This document shows positions 50,428-58,210 of a stretch of DNA of 64,000 bases, piece by piece. The stretch's first letter is position 1, and each line of letters opens with the position of its first letter. The position numbers and the translations under genes are program-made. The notes under the pieces are model-generated. The model was given only the letters and a program-made list of their open reading frames with translations. It ran no database searches and had not been told where the DNA came from. The stretch is from Clostridiales bacterium (GTDB lineage Bacteria; Bacillota; Clostridia; Lachnospirales; Lachnospiraceae): contig DUNO01000002.1 of NCBI GenBank assembly GCA_012839295.1, positions 1-64,000 on the forward strand. Reading direction: 5' to 3'.

Positions 50428-50632
50428 AAGCACCTCCTGGCGAAAAGCTTTCCACGTTCTATCATTACCCCCTGTGGGGAGTAATCTGGATAGCTTATCC
50501 ATTCTCTGTTAAAACAATATATTCCCTGGGTCCAAAAATATAACCTGCAAACAGAAAGGAATTGCAAAAATAAGTGGGATATATTATCCTGTTATAAATA
50601 AGAACACCCACGAGAACAGATTGGAGATTTCT

Positions 50633-51466
50633 ATGAGATACGGATTGATTGGAGAAAAATTAGGACACAGCTATTCTAAAATCATTCATGAAAAGCTGGC
50701 AGATTATACTTATGACCTGATCCCCCTGTCCAGGGAGGAGTTCGATCCCTTTATGGAGAAAAAAGATTTTACGGCCATCAACGTCACAATTCCCTACAAG
50801 CAGGCGGTAATCCCTTACCTGGATGAGCTTGACCCTCTGGCAAAGGAAATTGGTGCCGTTAATACGGTCGTGAACAGGAAGGGTCACTGCATTGGATATA
50901 ATACGGACTTTTATGGGTTTAAATATATGCTGCTCCACAACAACATCCAGATTCAGGGCAAGAAATGCCTGGTCCTTGGAAATGGCGGAACCTCCCGGAC
51001 GGTCCAGGCCGTACTAAAGCACCTGGGCGCCGCCTGGGTTCTGGTGGTCAGCCGCAGCGGTTCCAACGAAAATGGTGCCGGCAACCCAGTTACGGACAAC
51101 AGGGAAGCTGTACCCGGGCTCCAGGGCAGCGCGGAGAAAATCTCCTACGAGACCTGCTACGCCGGGCATACAGACGCAGCTATTATCGTAAATACGACAC
51201 CCCTTGGCATGTACCCGAACCTTGATGCCGCTCCCCTTGACCTCACAGGCTTTACAGAATGTGAAGCTGTGGTTGACGTAATCTTTAATCCCTTAAAAAC
51301 AAAAATAGCCCTCCAGGCACAAGCCCTGGGCATCAAGGCCGTGACAGGCCTTGAGATGCTTGTTGCCCAGGCAAAGCAGGCGATTGAATATTTTCTGGAT
51401 ACAAAACTGGATGACGGGCTAATAGAACAGGTGCATCAGGAGCTGCTTGAGACCCTTAAGAAATAG
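50633..51466 (+). CDS. aroE: Shikimate dehydrogenase
   Basis: 277 aa. The N-terminal substrate domain has GEKLGHSYSKIIHEKL, catalytic Lys in NVTIPYKQAV and Asp in GYNTDFYGF. The NADP Rossmann motif is LVLGNGGTSRTVQAVL, then VVSRSG. It reduces 3-dehydroshikimate to shikimate in aromatic amino acid synthesis. ATG 50633 has GGAG six bases upstream; TTG 50621 contains that site and is rejected. It is the only plus-strand gene in the region and is divergent from spoIIIA. aroQ and aroK are at 56.7-57.7 kb, so three shikimate genes are in the window. Confidence 0.96.
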   Translation: MRYGLIGEKLGHSYSKIIHEKLADYTYDLIPLSREEFDPFMEKKDFTAINVTIPYKQAVIPYLDELDPLAKEIGAVNTVVNRKGHCIGYNTDFYGFKYMLLHNNIQIQGKKCLVLGNGGTSRTVQAVLKHLGAAWVLVVSRSGSNENGAGNPVTDNREAVPGLQGSAEKISYETCYAGHTDAAIIVNTTPLGMYPNLDAAPLDLTGFTECEAVVDVIFNPLKTKIALQAQALGIKAVTGLEMLVAQAKQAIEYFLDTKLDDGLIEQVHQELLETLKK

Positions 51467-51511
51467 CTGTTAGAATATGAGATTCGTTCCAAATCTATAA
51501 TTTATAAAACT

Positions 51512-51551
51512 GGGGCTGCTGCACCAACATTTTAGCCGGTGCAGCAGCCCC
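51512..51551 (-). terminator. Strong terminator for the 27-aa peptide gene
   Basis: A 14-bp perfect stem: ggggctgctgcacc (51512-51525) pairs with ggtgcagcagcccc (51538-51551), loop of 12. On the minus strand the stem is followed by AGTTTTATAA, whereas the plus side has no T run. It therefore belongs mainly to the minus-strand unit whose stop codon is 8 bases upstream, although aroE may also use it. Confidence 0.85.
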
Positions 51552-51559
51552 AAAGGATC

Positions 51560-51643
51560 TTAGTAGCAAGAACTAATATTACAGTATTTTAATATCTGGC
51601 TGAATAAATCGCCGAAATTGCATGAATTAAATTTAAAACACAT
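51560..51643 (-). CDS. 27-aa cysteine-rich peptide (probable small gene)
   Basis: A 27-codon ORF, MCFKFNSCNFGDLFSQILKY then CNISSCY, with four Cys (residues 2, 8, 21, 26) and many aromatic and Asn/Ser residues. AAGGAGG lies 8 bases before ATG 51643. A promoter (TTACAT, 17 bases, TACAAT) lies about 50 bases upstream and a strong terminator follows 8 bases after the stop, so the transcript is only about 180 bases. There is no signal peptide and no identifiable modification gene next to it. It could be a signalling or modified peptide or a regulatory leader; the family is not recognised. Confidence 0.6.
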   Translation of the reverse strand: MCFKFNSCNFGDLFSQILKYCNISSCY

Positions 51644-51689
51644 AATGTTTACCTCCTTAAAAGTGCTTGTCTTTCTTAGGAACAACAAA

Positions 51690-51718
51690 ATTGTAACACA
51701 TTCGTAACAATTATGTAA
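51690..51718 (-). promoter_or_regulatory. Promoter of the 27-aa peptide gene with partial palindrome
   Basis: On the minus strand: -35 TTACAT (complement at 51713-51718), a 17-base spacer and -10 TACAAT (51690-51695). The core attgt..ac......gt..acaat across 51690-51711 is a partial palindrome and holds two GTTAC-type repeats, so a repressor could bind there. Confidence 0.5.
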
Positions 51719-51860
51719 TATTTAAGTAATGGAAAGCCAGTCATCATGTGGATGTACTGGAAAAGCAAGGAAATACAGGGTGTCATACCGGTAATTTACC
51801 CAGCATGACACCCCAGCTTATACTATGATTCGCCCTCAAAAGTCTTTCGATAACTAACGC

Positions 51861-51983
51861 GGTGAATATAAGTGCATATATATCCATATGGGTGCAGACC
51901 GGGCATCCCATGATTGCCTGTACTTGGCAATCATGGGATGTTAAAGGCAAGCCCAGATGGATATATATGCGCTCATATTCACC
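51861..51983. repeat. Complete palindromic repeat element R1
   Basis: A 123-bp imperfect palindrome. The outer arms ggtgaatataagtgcatata (51861-) and the mirror (to 51983, ...atattcacc) pair with a few mismatches, and the inner 15-bp perfect stem is catcccatgattgcc (51904-51918) with ggcaatcatgggatg (51926-51940), loop of 7. There is no ORF. A second copy starts at base 1 of the window. It resembles a MITE/REP-like mobile or structural element. A separate 9-bp stem (gggtgtcat/atgacaccc, 51778-51813) lies just before it. The rest of 51644-51860 and 51984-52031 shows nothing else beyond the peptide promoter. Confidence 0.75.
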
Positions 51984-52031
51984 TCACAGCCTAAATCTTA
52001 CCCACTTACCGCCCTAATCATACCATTACTC

Positions 52032-52370
52032 CTATTCCTCATCATGTAATTTTTCCATCCAAAGCTCCAGTAAAAGCTTCAAATCCTCGTTAAATTCACG
52101 GTCAGTCTGGGTTTCCTTTTTGGATATTTCCTCCAGCACAGAAAAAGAAAATGAAGCGGCCCCATATTGCTCCCAATCCGGGCGCATTCCAGGCTCAGGA
52201 CAGGAGTTGGTCGAGGTAAAGAATTCAAATTTATTCCTCTGTCCCAGGATATCCCTAGCGGATTTTAGCCATACCCTGCCACTTTCGTTACATTTAATAC
52301 AATAGACCCCGCCGACCACCGTTCTATTTTTATATTGCGTCTGTAATTCCTTTTTTGTTTGTCCTTCCAT
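52032..52370 (-). CDS. GIY-YIG nuclease-like small protein
   Basis: 112 aa. VVGGVYCIKCNESGRVWLKS resembles the GIY...YIG core with VYCI and GRVW, and DWEQYGAASFSFSVLEEI resembles the C-terminal helix of the GIY-YIG fold. The classical catalytic Tyr/Arg/Glu set is not complete, so activity is doubtful. It ends with an acidic helix (LKLLLELWMEKLHDEE). Similar small proteins are frequent in Lachnospiraceae. It lies 24 bases downstream of the XRE-desulfoferrodoxin gene and is probably co-transcribed with it. Confidence 0.65.
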   Translation of the reverse strand: MEGQTKKELQTQYKNRTVVGGVYCIKCNESGRVWLKSARDILGQRNKFEFFTSTNSCPEPGMRPDWEQYGAASFSFSVLEEISKKETQTDREFNEDLKLLLELWMEKLHDEE

Positions 52371-52394
52371 TCATAACACCTCTGAATTCTTTCT

Positions 52395-52994
52395 TTATAA
52401 CAGCCATAAGCCATGTTGGTTACAATAGTAATACAGGTCGCTGCCGTGCTTTGACAGCCTGCCCCCAAGAATTTTGGGCAGCCGCACCGCTGCAGCCTGC
52501 TCCGGATAAAGCTTGAGGAGGAGGACCTTATCATAAGTCACATATGCGACAAAGGATATAAAATGGGCTTTGCTCATCTCATGTGGAAATGTAATATAGT
52601 ATTCAACATCAGCTTCTTCTACCACCGCCGTATGCACTCCATCCGCAGGCTTTGCCACCAGCCTTGACAGCTTACGCCCACAGCAGGAAATATCTGCATC
52701 ACCTGTATTATATATGATATTTCCACAATCAGGGCAGACAAAGAACTTAATCCTCTTTAAGTTACCCGTCTCCGCAGCCTTTGGCTCCAGGTCACCTGAC
52801 AAAAGCTTATCAACATCCACTTGAAAGATATCGGAAAGCACTCCAAGAAAGGATATATCCGGATATCCCAACCCTCTTTCCCATTTTGATATTGTTTTAT
52901 CGCTGATATTCATCTGATCGGCAAGCTGCTTCTGGGTCATCCCCTTTTCTTTCCTGAGCCGGAACAGCAGCAGCCCCATTTTATTCGAATCCAA
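52395..52994 (-). CDS. XRE regulator fused to a desulfoferrodoxin/superoxide reductase-like domain
   Basis: 199 aa. Residues 8-62 are an XRE HTH (FRLRKEKGMTQKQLADQMNI, SDKTISKWERGLGYPDI). Residues 80-199 match desulfoferrodoxin: the rubredoxin-like centre I Cys87, Cys90, Cys104, Cys105 (CPDCGNII, then CCGRKL), and a centre II with His121, His138, His144, Cys191 and His194 (VHTAVVEEADVEYYI, PHEMSKAHFI, YCNQHGLW). The usual Glu-Lys before the first His is replaced by Gly-Val, so superoxide reduction may be weak. A redox- or superoxide-sensing regulator is inferred. The start TTG 52994 is 8 bases after GGAGG; it is followed by a GIY-YIG-like gene. Confidence 0.8.
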   Translation of the reverse strand: MDSNKMGLLLFRLRKEKGMTQKQLADQMNISDKTISKWERGLGYPDISFLGVLSDIFQVDVDKLLSGDLEPKAAETGNLKRIKFFVCPDCGNIIYNTGDADISCCGRKLSRLVAKPADGVHTAVVEEADVEYYITFPHEMSKAHFISFVAYVTYDKVLLLKLYPEQAAAVRLPKILGGRLSKHGSDLYYYCNQHGLWLL

Positions 52995-53072
52995 GCCTAT
53001 AGCCTCCATCCACAATATAATAAATGATCCATCTGTAAAATTCAATAAACGCTCCGTAGAGTGAAAGGATCA

Positions 53073-53600
53073 TTACCTGCCCTCAAATATCATCTTATTT
53101 TCAGCGTCATATCCTCTGATGGAATCAAAATAAGTGTCTTTCCCATCCTCCTTATCATAAATAAGTAAAAACATATCATCATAGAATTCTGTTTGGGTAA
53201 GAATTTTTCCATTCGTGAGCGTAACTTCTATCTTTTTAATATTTTTATCGTTAATAATACCGTAAGCTTTAAAAATAGAATTGGAGTAAAGCCAAGTGTA
53301 GCATAGGGCTTTCCCTTTCTCATTTTCAAAACCGATGGGCTGGCTTCCTGCTGCCCAAAAGAAAAGCAGCACCCTGTTAACCGTATTGCAGGATACCCAT
53401 TTATCATACTTTCCCAGGATAAACTTACTATTTTTATAATCCTCAATATGAACTACTTCGGAAGGACCATAATGGATGCCCCTCTCTGATTTTTTATGGG
53501 CCGCCAATGGTGTTAAGGAAAGCCCTAACCATGACGTAATAAAAAAGGATAAAATAGTGATAATAAAAATATTCCGGATTATTTTTTTAGTTCTGCTCAT
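53073..53600 (-). CDS. Membrane-anchored protein of unknown function in the PadR operon
   Basis: 175 aa. One N-terminal membrane segment (RNIFIITILSFFITSWLGLSL) is followed by an extracytoplasmic domain with KFILGKYDKWVSCNTVNRVLLFFWAAG and DKEDGKDTYFDSIRGYDAEN. It does not match a family I recognise. ATG 53600 overlaps the preceding HAAS-type gene by 14 bases and follows AGGTG, so it is the third gene of the padR operon. It could be a sensor or cargo of the pathway. Confidence 0.7.
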   Translation of the reverse strand: MSRTKKIIRNIFIITILSFFITSWLGLSLTPLAAHKKSERGIHYGPSEVVHIEDYKNSKFILGKYDKWVSCNTVNRVLLFFWAAGSQPIGFENEKGKALCYTWLYSNSIFKAYGIINDKNIKKIEVTLTNGKILTQTEFYDDMFLLIYDKEDGKDTYFDSIRGYDAENKMIFEGR

Positions 53601-54300
53601 CTGTTTCACCTGCTTCTAACGGAATTTCTATCCTGTATTTTCTATTATAGCTGTCATAGGATATAATCAGGGTATCTGCGTCCCTTGAAAAATCAGGGAT
53701 GGTCAACATTCCTTTTGTTATGATCCCTCCCTGTTGCTGGCCGGACATTGCCACATACTTATTCCCCTGGTCATCAAGTATTTCTCCGATATAGCCAAGG
53801 GACCATGATCCTCCCAATAATCCAGCATTATGATAGGTATAAAATATGCTCAGTTCCCCGCTTTCTTCCATGATAACCTTGGTAAAACGGATTATCCTGT
53901 CATCGATCCTGATTTGTTCCTTGATATCAATTTGATATAAGATATCGGCTTTGGGTGTCTCCTTTGATAAATCCTTCTGAAAAAACGATCCCATGGACAT
54001 GGCTATGACAAAGAGAAACAGCAGGATAAGCAATGCGGCTATTATACCCGTGATCCTCCAGATCCAGCCAAGAACCGGATTGTGCTGCTTATTAAGCTCT
54101 ATTCCAATTTCCCTTGCATCGCCCATATCCTGGACCGAGAGCTGCTCCGCTTCTTCCGGTTCAGAGCCTAGCTCCATATAATATTCTATTTTATCCGATA
54201 TGTGTCCCTCTAACTCCTTCCTGATATCATTTCTGTCAAAGGTGAATTTAACATAGGATAAAACTTCGTTTAGAAACACTTCACTCTTAGGAGAAAGCAT
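53587..54300 (-). CDS. HAAS-like domain membrane protein
   Basis: 237 aa. Residues ~1-75 form a HAAS-like helical domain (RNDIRKELEGHISDKIEYYM, then AEQLSVQDMGDAREIGIEL), with a membrane segment at ~85-110 and an extracytoplasmic domain with a DUF4179-like appearance. PadR regulators are often followed by genes of this kind, where the helical domain sits in the cytoplasm. ATG 54300 overlaps the PadR gene by 14 bases and the next gene overlaps its end. It probably belongs to an envelope-stress sensor or resistance pathway; no function is proven. Confidence 0.75.
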   Translation of the reverse strand: MLSPKSEVFLNEVLSYVKFTFDRNDIRKELEGHISDKIEYYMELGSEPEEAEQLSVQDMGDAREIGIELNKQHNPVLGWIWRITGIIAALLILLFLFVIAMSMGSFFQKDLSKETPKADILYQIDIKEQIRIDDRIIRFTKVIMEESGELSIFYTYHNAGLLGGSWSLGYIGEILDDQGNKYVAMSGQQQGGIITKGMLTIPDFSRDADTLIISYDSYNRKYRIEIPLEAGETDEQN

Positions 54301-54631
54301 GGATTCCACCACCAATCACTTTATTTACCGATAGGGAAAACCTCTCCCATTTCTCCTTTTCCTCCGCAAGCTGTTTCTTTCCATGATTGGTTATTTTATA
54401 ATATTTGCGTTCTTTTCCTGTATCACCCTTGGACAGATAGGATTTCACATATCCCTTATTCTCCAGCTTGTGCAGCACCGGGTACAGGGTTCCTTCCCTG
54501 AACTTAAACGTGTTATCCGACCTCTGCTCCAGCCTTCTGATTATTTCATATCCATATAAATCGGATTCCTCCAACAAGGATAATAACAATAAAACTGTAC
54601 TGCCCCCGATCAGGCCTTTATCAATTTCCAT
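54287..54631 (-). CDS. PadR family transcriptional regulator
   Basis: 114 aa. The winged HTH is typical: KGLIGGSTVLLLLSLLEESD, LYGYEIIRRLEQRSDNTFKF, REGTLYPVLHKLENKGYVKS and a C-terminal helix (KKQLAEEKEKWERFSLSVNKV). GGAGG lies 7 bases upstream of ATG 54631. It heads a three-gene operon with the HAAS-like and membrane-anchored proteins. The promoter just upstream is a consensus one with concentric palindromes, so autoregulation is likely. Confidence 0.94.
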   Translation of the reverse strand: MEIDKGLIGGSTVLLLLSLLEESDLYGYEIIRRLEQRSDNTFKFREGTLYPVLHKLENKGYVKSYLSKGDTGKERKYYKITNHGKKQLAEEKEKWERFSLSVNKVIGGGIHAFS

Positions 54632-54650
54632 TGGCTAACCTCCATAATTA

Positions 54651-54700
54651 TACCTCGACTTTCTATGTATAATTATACTTAGACCATCGAGGTATGTCAA
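54651..54700 (-). promoter_or_regulatory. Consensus promoter with concentric palindromes upstream of padR
   Basis: On the minus strand: TTGACA (complement at 54695-54700), 17 bases, TATAAT (54672-54677), a perfect sigma-A pair. Two palindromes share one centre (54672/54673): an inner 12-mer GTATAATTATAC (54667-54678) and outer arms tacctcga (54651-54658)/tcgaggta (54687-54694). The nested symmetry over the -10 and spacer fits a dimeric repressor such as PadR. Confidence 0.75.
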
Positions 54701-54733
54701 GAGGCTTTTATGCCTTTGCCCGGTATTGAAAAA

Positions 54734-54772
54734 GCGCAACCCACAGAAAACCTAATTCCCTGTGAATTGCGC
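54734..54772 (-). terminator. Terminator after efp
   Basis: gcgcaa (54734-54739) pairs with ttgcgc (54767-54772), extended by acag/ctgt inside, with a loop of 13. On the minus strand it is followed by TTTTTC. Confidence 0.85.
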
Positions 54773-54794
54773 CATATAAATTACTTGGATCCGA

Positions 54795-55352
54795 TTACAC
54801 TCTCTTCATGTAATCGCCACTTCTTGTATCGATCTGGATCTTATCACCCTGCTCAACGAACAGTGGAACATATACCGTAGCTCCTGTTTCAACAACTGCA
54901 GGCTTGGAAGCACCTGTTGCCGTATCACCCTTGAAGCCTGGCTCTGTGTCTGTAATAACAAGCTCTACGAACAACGGAGGCTCGATTGCGAATACCTGTC
55001 CGCCATGGGAAAGCATCTTAACCATATCATTTTCCTTAACAAACTTAAGGGAATCACCGATAGCATCCTCATTCATAGCGATCTGGTCATAGGTTTCAAC
55101 ATTCATGAAATGATATAACTCACCGTCAGAATACAAATATTGCATATCACTTCTTTCAATATGGGCCTGTGGGTATTTTTCAGTGGGACGGAAGGTCTTC
55201 TCAATAACCCCGCCATTCTTAATATTTCTTAATTTTGTTCTTACAAATGCTGCGCCTTTTCCAGGCTTTACATGCTGAAATTCAATAATCTGATATACGT
55301 TATTGTCAATTTCAACTGTCAGACCATTTCTGAAATCGCCTGCTGATACCAT
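54795..55352 (-). CDS. efp: Elongation factor P
   Basis: 185 aa, full length. It has KOW-like domain 1 ([40 protein letters not shown]) and the two OB-fold domains (SFK...[21 protein letters not shown]). The loop that carries the modified residue reads KPGKGAAF, with Lys at the tip. It rescues ribosomes stalled at polyproline. GGAGG precedes ATG 55352. It is preceded by pepP, aroQ, aroK and yqeG in the same direction. Confidence 0.97.
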   Translation of the reverse strand: MVSAGDFRNGLTVEIDNNVYQIIEFQHVKPGKGAAFVRTKLRNIKNGGVIEKTFRPTEKYPQAHIERSDMQYLYSDGELYHFMNVETYDQIAMNEDAIGDSLKFVKENDMVKMLSHGGQVFAIEPPLFVELVITDTEPGFKGDTATGASKPAVVETGATVYVPLFVEQGDKIQIDTRSGDYMKRV

Positions 55353-55588
55353 ACTTAAAACTCCTCCTTAGATATTTATGTGACCACCCAGCCACAACGG
55401 TCCTGATGGACCGATGCACGTAAAGCTTCCAAAAACTATATGCTTTGATGCTGATTATATTCCATGGAATTTCCGGGACAACTGAATAGTTACAATTCGA
55501 CTACTCCTAAGTCTATAATAACCTGCAATTTTTTGCAATAGTTTTTTTAAGCCAAGCCTTAAAATTTTGCATATTTTTCGTTAAACTT

Positions 55589-56656
55589 TTACAATTCAAT
55601 CAATTTCTTATCTGAGAAAGTGAAATTTTCATGCCCATCTTCCGTCACAACGACTAAATCCTCGATTCTGACACCGCCAAAGCCCTTGATATAAATACCC
55701 GGCTCTATAGTCTCTGTCATTCCAGCCTCAATAATTCCTTCTTCTAACATTGACAATCTGGGATTCTCATGAATATGAAGTCCCACGCTGTGGCCTAAGC
55801 CATGTCCAAAGCAACCCTCATAGCCTGCACCGTAAATAATATCCCTGGCCACCTGATCGACCTCTTTGCCCTGATATCCCGCTTTGATAAAATCAAGGGC
55901 TGCCTGCTGTGCCGCGAGTACCGTATTATATACTTCCTTTTGTTTCTCGCTGGCCTTGCCAATTACAATGGTCCTGGTCATATCAGAGCAATAGCCTTCA
56001 TAGACACATCCAAAATCCATGGTCAGGAAATCGCCTGTTTCGATCTTTTTCCGGGACGGCACCGCATGGGGCATGGAGGAATTAACGCCGGAAGCAACAA
56101 TCGCTGAAAAGCTTAAGCCCTCCGCTCCCTTCAGCTTCAAAAGATATTCAATTCTTGCCGCCACCTCAAGCTCTGTCATCCCCGGCTTGATAAAGGTCAA
56201 TATTTCTGTAAATACATCATCTCCAATGGCTTCTGCCTTCTTAATACGCTCCAGCTCCCTTGGTGTCTTGATACGGCGCAGGTCCGTGATCTCGCTTCCC
56301 AGCGGAACAAGCTCCTTTACCTTTAATTTTTCCTTTAGCTTATGGTAATTGGCAAATATCATTTCTTCCGCTTCAAAGGCAAGCCGTTCCACCCCGTCCG
56401 TGCTTAAAACGTCATTGATTGCTTCCTCATAGCCGCCATTTCCTATGGTAATAACCTCATAACCTTCTGCTTCCAGCTCCGCCTGGATCGTATAGCGGAA
56501 GTCCGTAATCACAGCATGTCTTTTCTCCGATATATACACATAACCTGTAGCCCCTGCAAAGCCACTGACATAACGCATGTTATTTCCGTTGGAAATCAAT
56601 ACGGCAGAAGCCTGATGTTTTTTTAATATTTCCTGTACTCTCTTATAGTTGTCCAT
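55589..56656 (-). CDS. pepP: Xaa-Pro aminopeptidase (M24 family)
   Basis: 355 aa. An N-terminal creatinase-like domain (residues ~1-125, AVLISNGNNMRYVSGFAGAT) is followed by the pita-bread metallopeptidase domain with ligands Asp in LTMDFGCVYEGYCSDMTRT (two Asp), His in GHGLGHSVGLHIHENP, and Glu in TIEPGIYI and RIEDLVVVTEDG. It removes an N-terminal residue before proline. It lies between aroQ and efp, as in many clostridia. Both EF-P and this peptidase deal with proline-containing peptides. Confidence 0.95.
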   Translation of the reverse strand: MDNYKRVQEILKKHQASAVLISNGNNMRYVSGFAGATGYVYISEKRHAVITDFRYTIQAELEAEGYEVITIGNGGYEEAINDVLSTDGVERLAFEAEEMIFANYHKLKEKLKVKELVPLGSEITDLRRIKTPRELERIKKAEAIGDDVFTEILTFIKPGMTELEVAARIEYLLKLKGAEGLSFSAIVASGVNSSMPHAVPSRKKIETGDFLTMDFGCVYEGYCSDMTRTIVIGKASEKQKEVYNTVLAAQQAALDFIKAGYQGKEVDQVARDIIYGAGYEGCFGHGLGHSVGLHIHENPRLSMLEEGIIEAGMTETIEPGIYIKGFGGVRIEDLVVVTEDGHENFTFSDKKLIEL

Positions 56657-56691
56657 ATTTTACCTGACCTTCTTCTACAATTTATTTTTAT

Positions 56692-57153
56692 TTATTCTCC
56701 CGAAAAACCCATCGATTGGACCGGCTTCATACCCATAATTGCATCGATTGCCAGTAAGTATCCCTGGAGCCCAAGACCGGCAATCTGTCCGGTACACACA
56801 GGGGCAATGACCGAGGTATGCCTGAATTCTTCCCTTTGGTGGATGTTTGAAATATGTACCTCAATCTTAGGAGCCTCGATGGAGGCAAGGGCATCACGTA
56901 TGGCATAGCTGTAATGGGTATAAGCTCCCGGGTTGATCACAATGCCATCCACCTGGTCATAGTATGCCTTCTGGATACGGTCAATGATCTCACCCTCACA
57001 ATTGCTCTGATAGGTCTCAATCGTAATGTTTTCCTTCCTTGCCTTCTCCTCCAGGCTGCTTAACAAATAATCAAAATCCTGGGTTCCATAAATTCCTTTT
57101 TCACGTATTCCAAGAAAATTCAGGTTAGGTCCATTTATCACAAGTATTTTCAT
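56692..57153 (-). CDS. aroQ: 3-dehydroquinate dehydratase, type II
   Basis: 153 aa. The N-terminal ILVINGPNLNFLGIRE contains the catalytic Tyr loop (IYGTQDF). The Asn/His pair is present in VINPGAYTHYSYAIRDAL and EVHISNIHQREEFRHTSV with catalytic His. It dehydrates 3-dehydroquinate in the shikimate pathway. The start overlaps the aroK stop by four bases (ATGA). It is between aroK and pepP. Confidence 0.96.
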   Translation of the reverse strand: MKILVINGPNLNFLGIREKGIYGTQDFDYLLSSLEEKARKENITIETYQSNCEGEIIDRIQKAYYDQVDGIVINPGAYTHYSYAIRDALASIEAPKIEVHISNIHQREEFRHTSVIAPVCTGQIAGLGLQGYLLAIDAIMGMKPVQSMGFSGE

Positions 57154-57701
57154 GCCTGTCTCCTCTCTGCTCCTGTCGGAGCTTCTTTTACATCCTCATA
57201 TAGTTCCATAATGGAATTGGCTATTTCTTCTATGGTCCTGCCGTCGGTTACGACGGTGCCATGGGCCGTATTTTCATAAACCGGTAACCTCAGGCCCAGC
57301 ATATTTTCTACCTTTTCTTCCAGCCCGTCCCCTTGCAGCAAAGGCCTGGAAGCATCCCCCCGCAGGCGGTCCAGGGTAGTTTCCTTTGATGCTTTTAAGA
57401 AAACCACAAGCCCAAGCTCCCTGAGTAAGGCCCCATTCTCCTTCCTGAGCGGCATTCCCCCGCCGGTGGATAACACGGTATGCGTAAGAAGCGGTACCAA
57501 TTCCTTTAATAAGCCCGTCTCAAGGTCACGGAAATATTCTTCCCCGCAGGACGCAAATATATTATTGATGGTATCCCCGGCCTTCTTCTCGATCAGCTGG
57601 TCCGTATCCTGGAACTGATAGCTCAGCCGCTTCGCCAGGTATTCCCCAACACAGGTCTTTCCTGAGCCCATATACCCGACCAGTATGATATTGTGTTTCA
57701 T
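57150..57701 (-). CDS. aroK: Shikimate kinase
   Basis: 183 aa. P-loop VGYMGSGKTCVGEYLAKRL, shikimate-binding DTDQLIEKKAG with the DT-D and the Arg-containing YFRDLETGLL, GGG in VLSTGGGMPLR and the lid region (DASRPLLQGDGLE). It phosphorylates shikimate. The start overlaps the yqeG stop by 4 bases and the aroQ start overlaps its end, so the three are tightly coupled. Confidence 0.95.
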   Translation of the reverse strand: MKHNIILVGYMGSGKTCVGEYLAKRLSYQFQDTDQLIEKKAGDTINNIFASCGEEYFRDLETGLLKELVPLLTHTVLSTGGGMPLRKENGALLRELGLVVFLKASKETTLDRLRGDASRPLLQGDGLEEKVENMLGLRLPVYENTAHGTVVTDGRTIEEIANSIMELYEDVKEAPTGAERRQA

Positions 57702-58210
57702 TTGATCTTTCCTTTCGAACGTTCCTTCCGGTAATGGTATAATACGATCCGCTCTAATTTACGCTTGAGGATAATCTGTATCTCCTCCTTCGGATGGATC
57801 GGGTTTACCAGATAGGTCATCATGCCGATATTGTTTGCGCCGTAAATATCCGTAAAAAGCTGGTCACCCACGAAAACCGTATTATCAATTCTTGTTCCCA
57901 TGATTTTAACAGCCCTCAGGTAATTCTTTTTAAAAGGTTTATTTGCTTTATAGATATAATTCGTACCGATCTTTTCATTGAACCTGCTGACCCGCGCTTT
58001 ACTGTTATTTGATATGAGGCAGGTTTGGAAACCAAGCTTTTTCAGGCGCTCAAAAAGCTGGATCGCCCTCGGTGTCGCATCAGCACCATGCTCTACCAGG
58101 GTGTTGTCTATATCGAATAAAATCCCCCGGTATCCTTCCTGATATAATTTTTCATAGTTGATGACATAGGATGATTCTGCCAGTCTCTTAGGATAAAACC
58201 TACGAAGCAT
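57698..58210 (-). CDS. yqeG: YqeG family HAD phosphatase
   Basis: 170 aa. HAD motif I is GILFDIDNTLVEHG, motif II is ISNNSKARVSRF, Lys is in KPFKKNYLRAV and the acidic motif IV is VFVGDQLFTDIYGANN. The C-terminus is basic (RKLERIVLYHYRKERSK). It is a small IIIA-type HAD phosphatase related to mitochondrial PGP phosphatase GEP4. The usual Gram-positive yqeG neighbours (yqeH, aroE or nadD) are replaced here by aroK-aroQ-pepP-efp. Confidence 0.93.
   Translation of the reverse strand: MLRRFYPKRLAESSYVINYEKLYQEGYRGILFDIDNTLVEHGADATPRAIQLFERLKKLGFQTCLISNNSKARVSRFNEKIGTNYIYKANKPFKKNYLRAVKIMGTRIDNTVFVGDQLFTDIYGANNIGMMTYLVNPIHPKEEIQIILKRKLERIVLYHYRKERSKGKIK

Noticed and set aside
50428-50620. A sigma-E promoter for spoIIIA
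   Set aside because: One is expected from Bacillus, but no convincing -35/-10 match was found by eye.
51778-51813. A terminator of aroE (gggtgtcat/atgacaccc stem)
   Set aside because: No T-tract, and it lies 300 bases beyond the aroE stop past another gene; probably a minor hairpin near R1.
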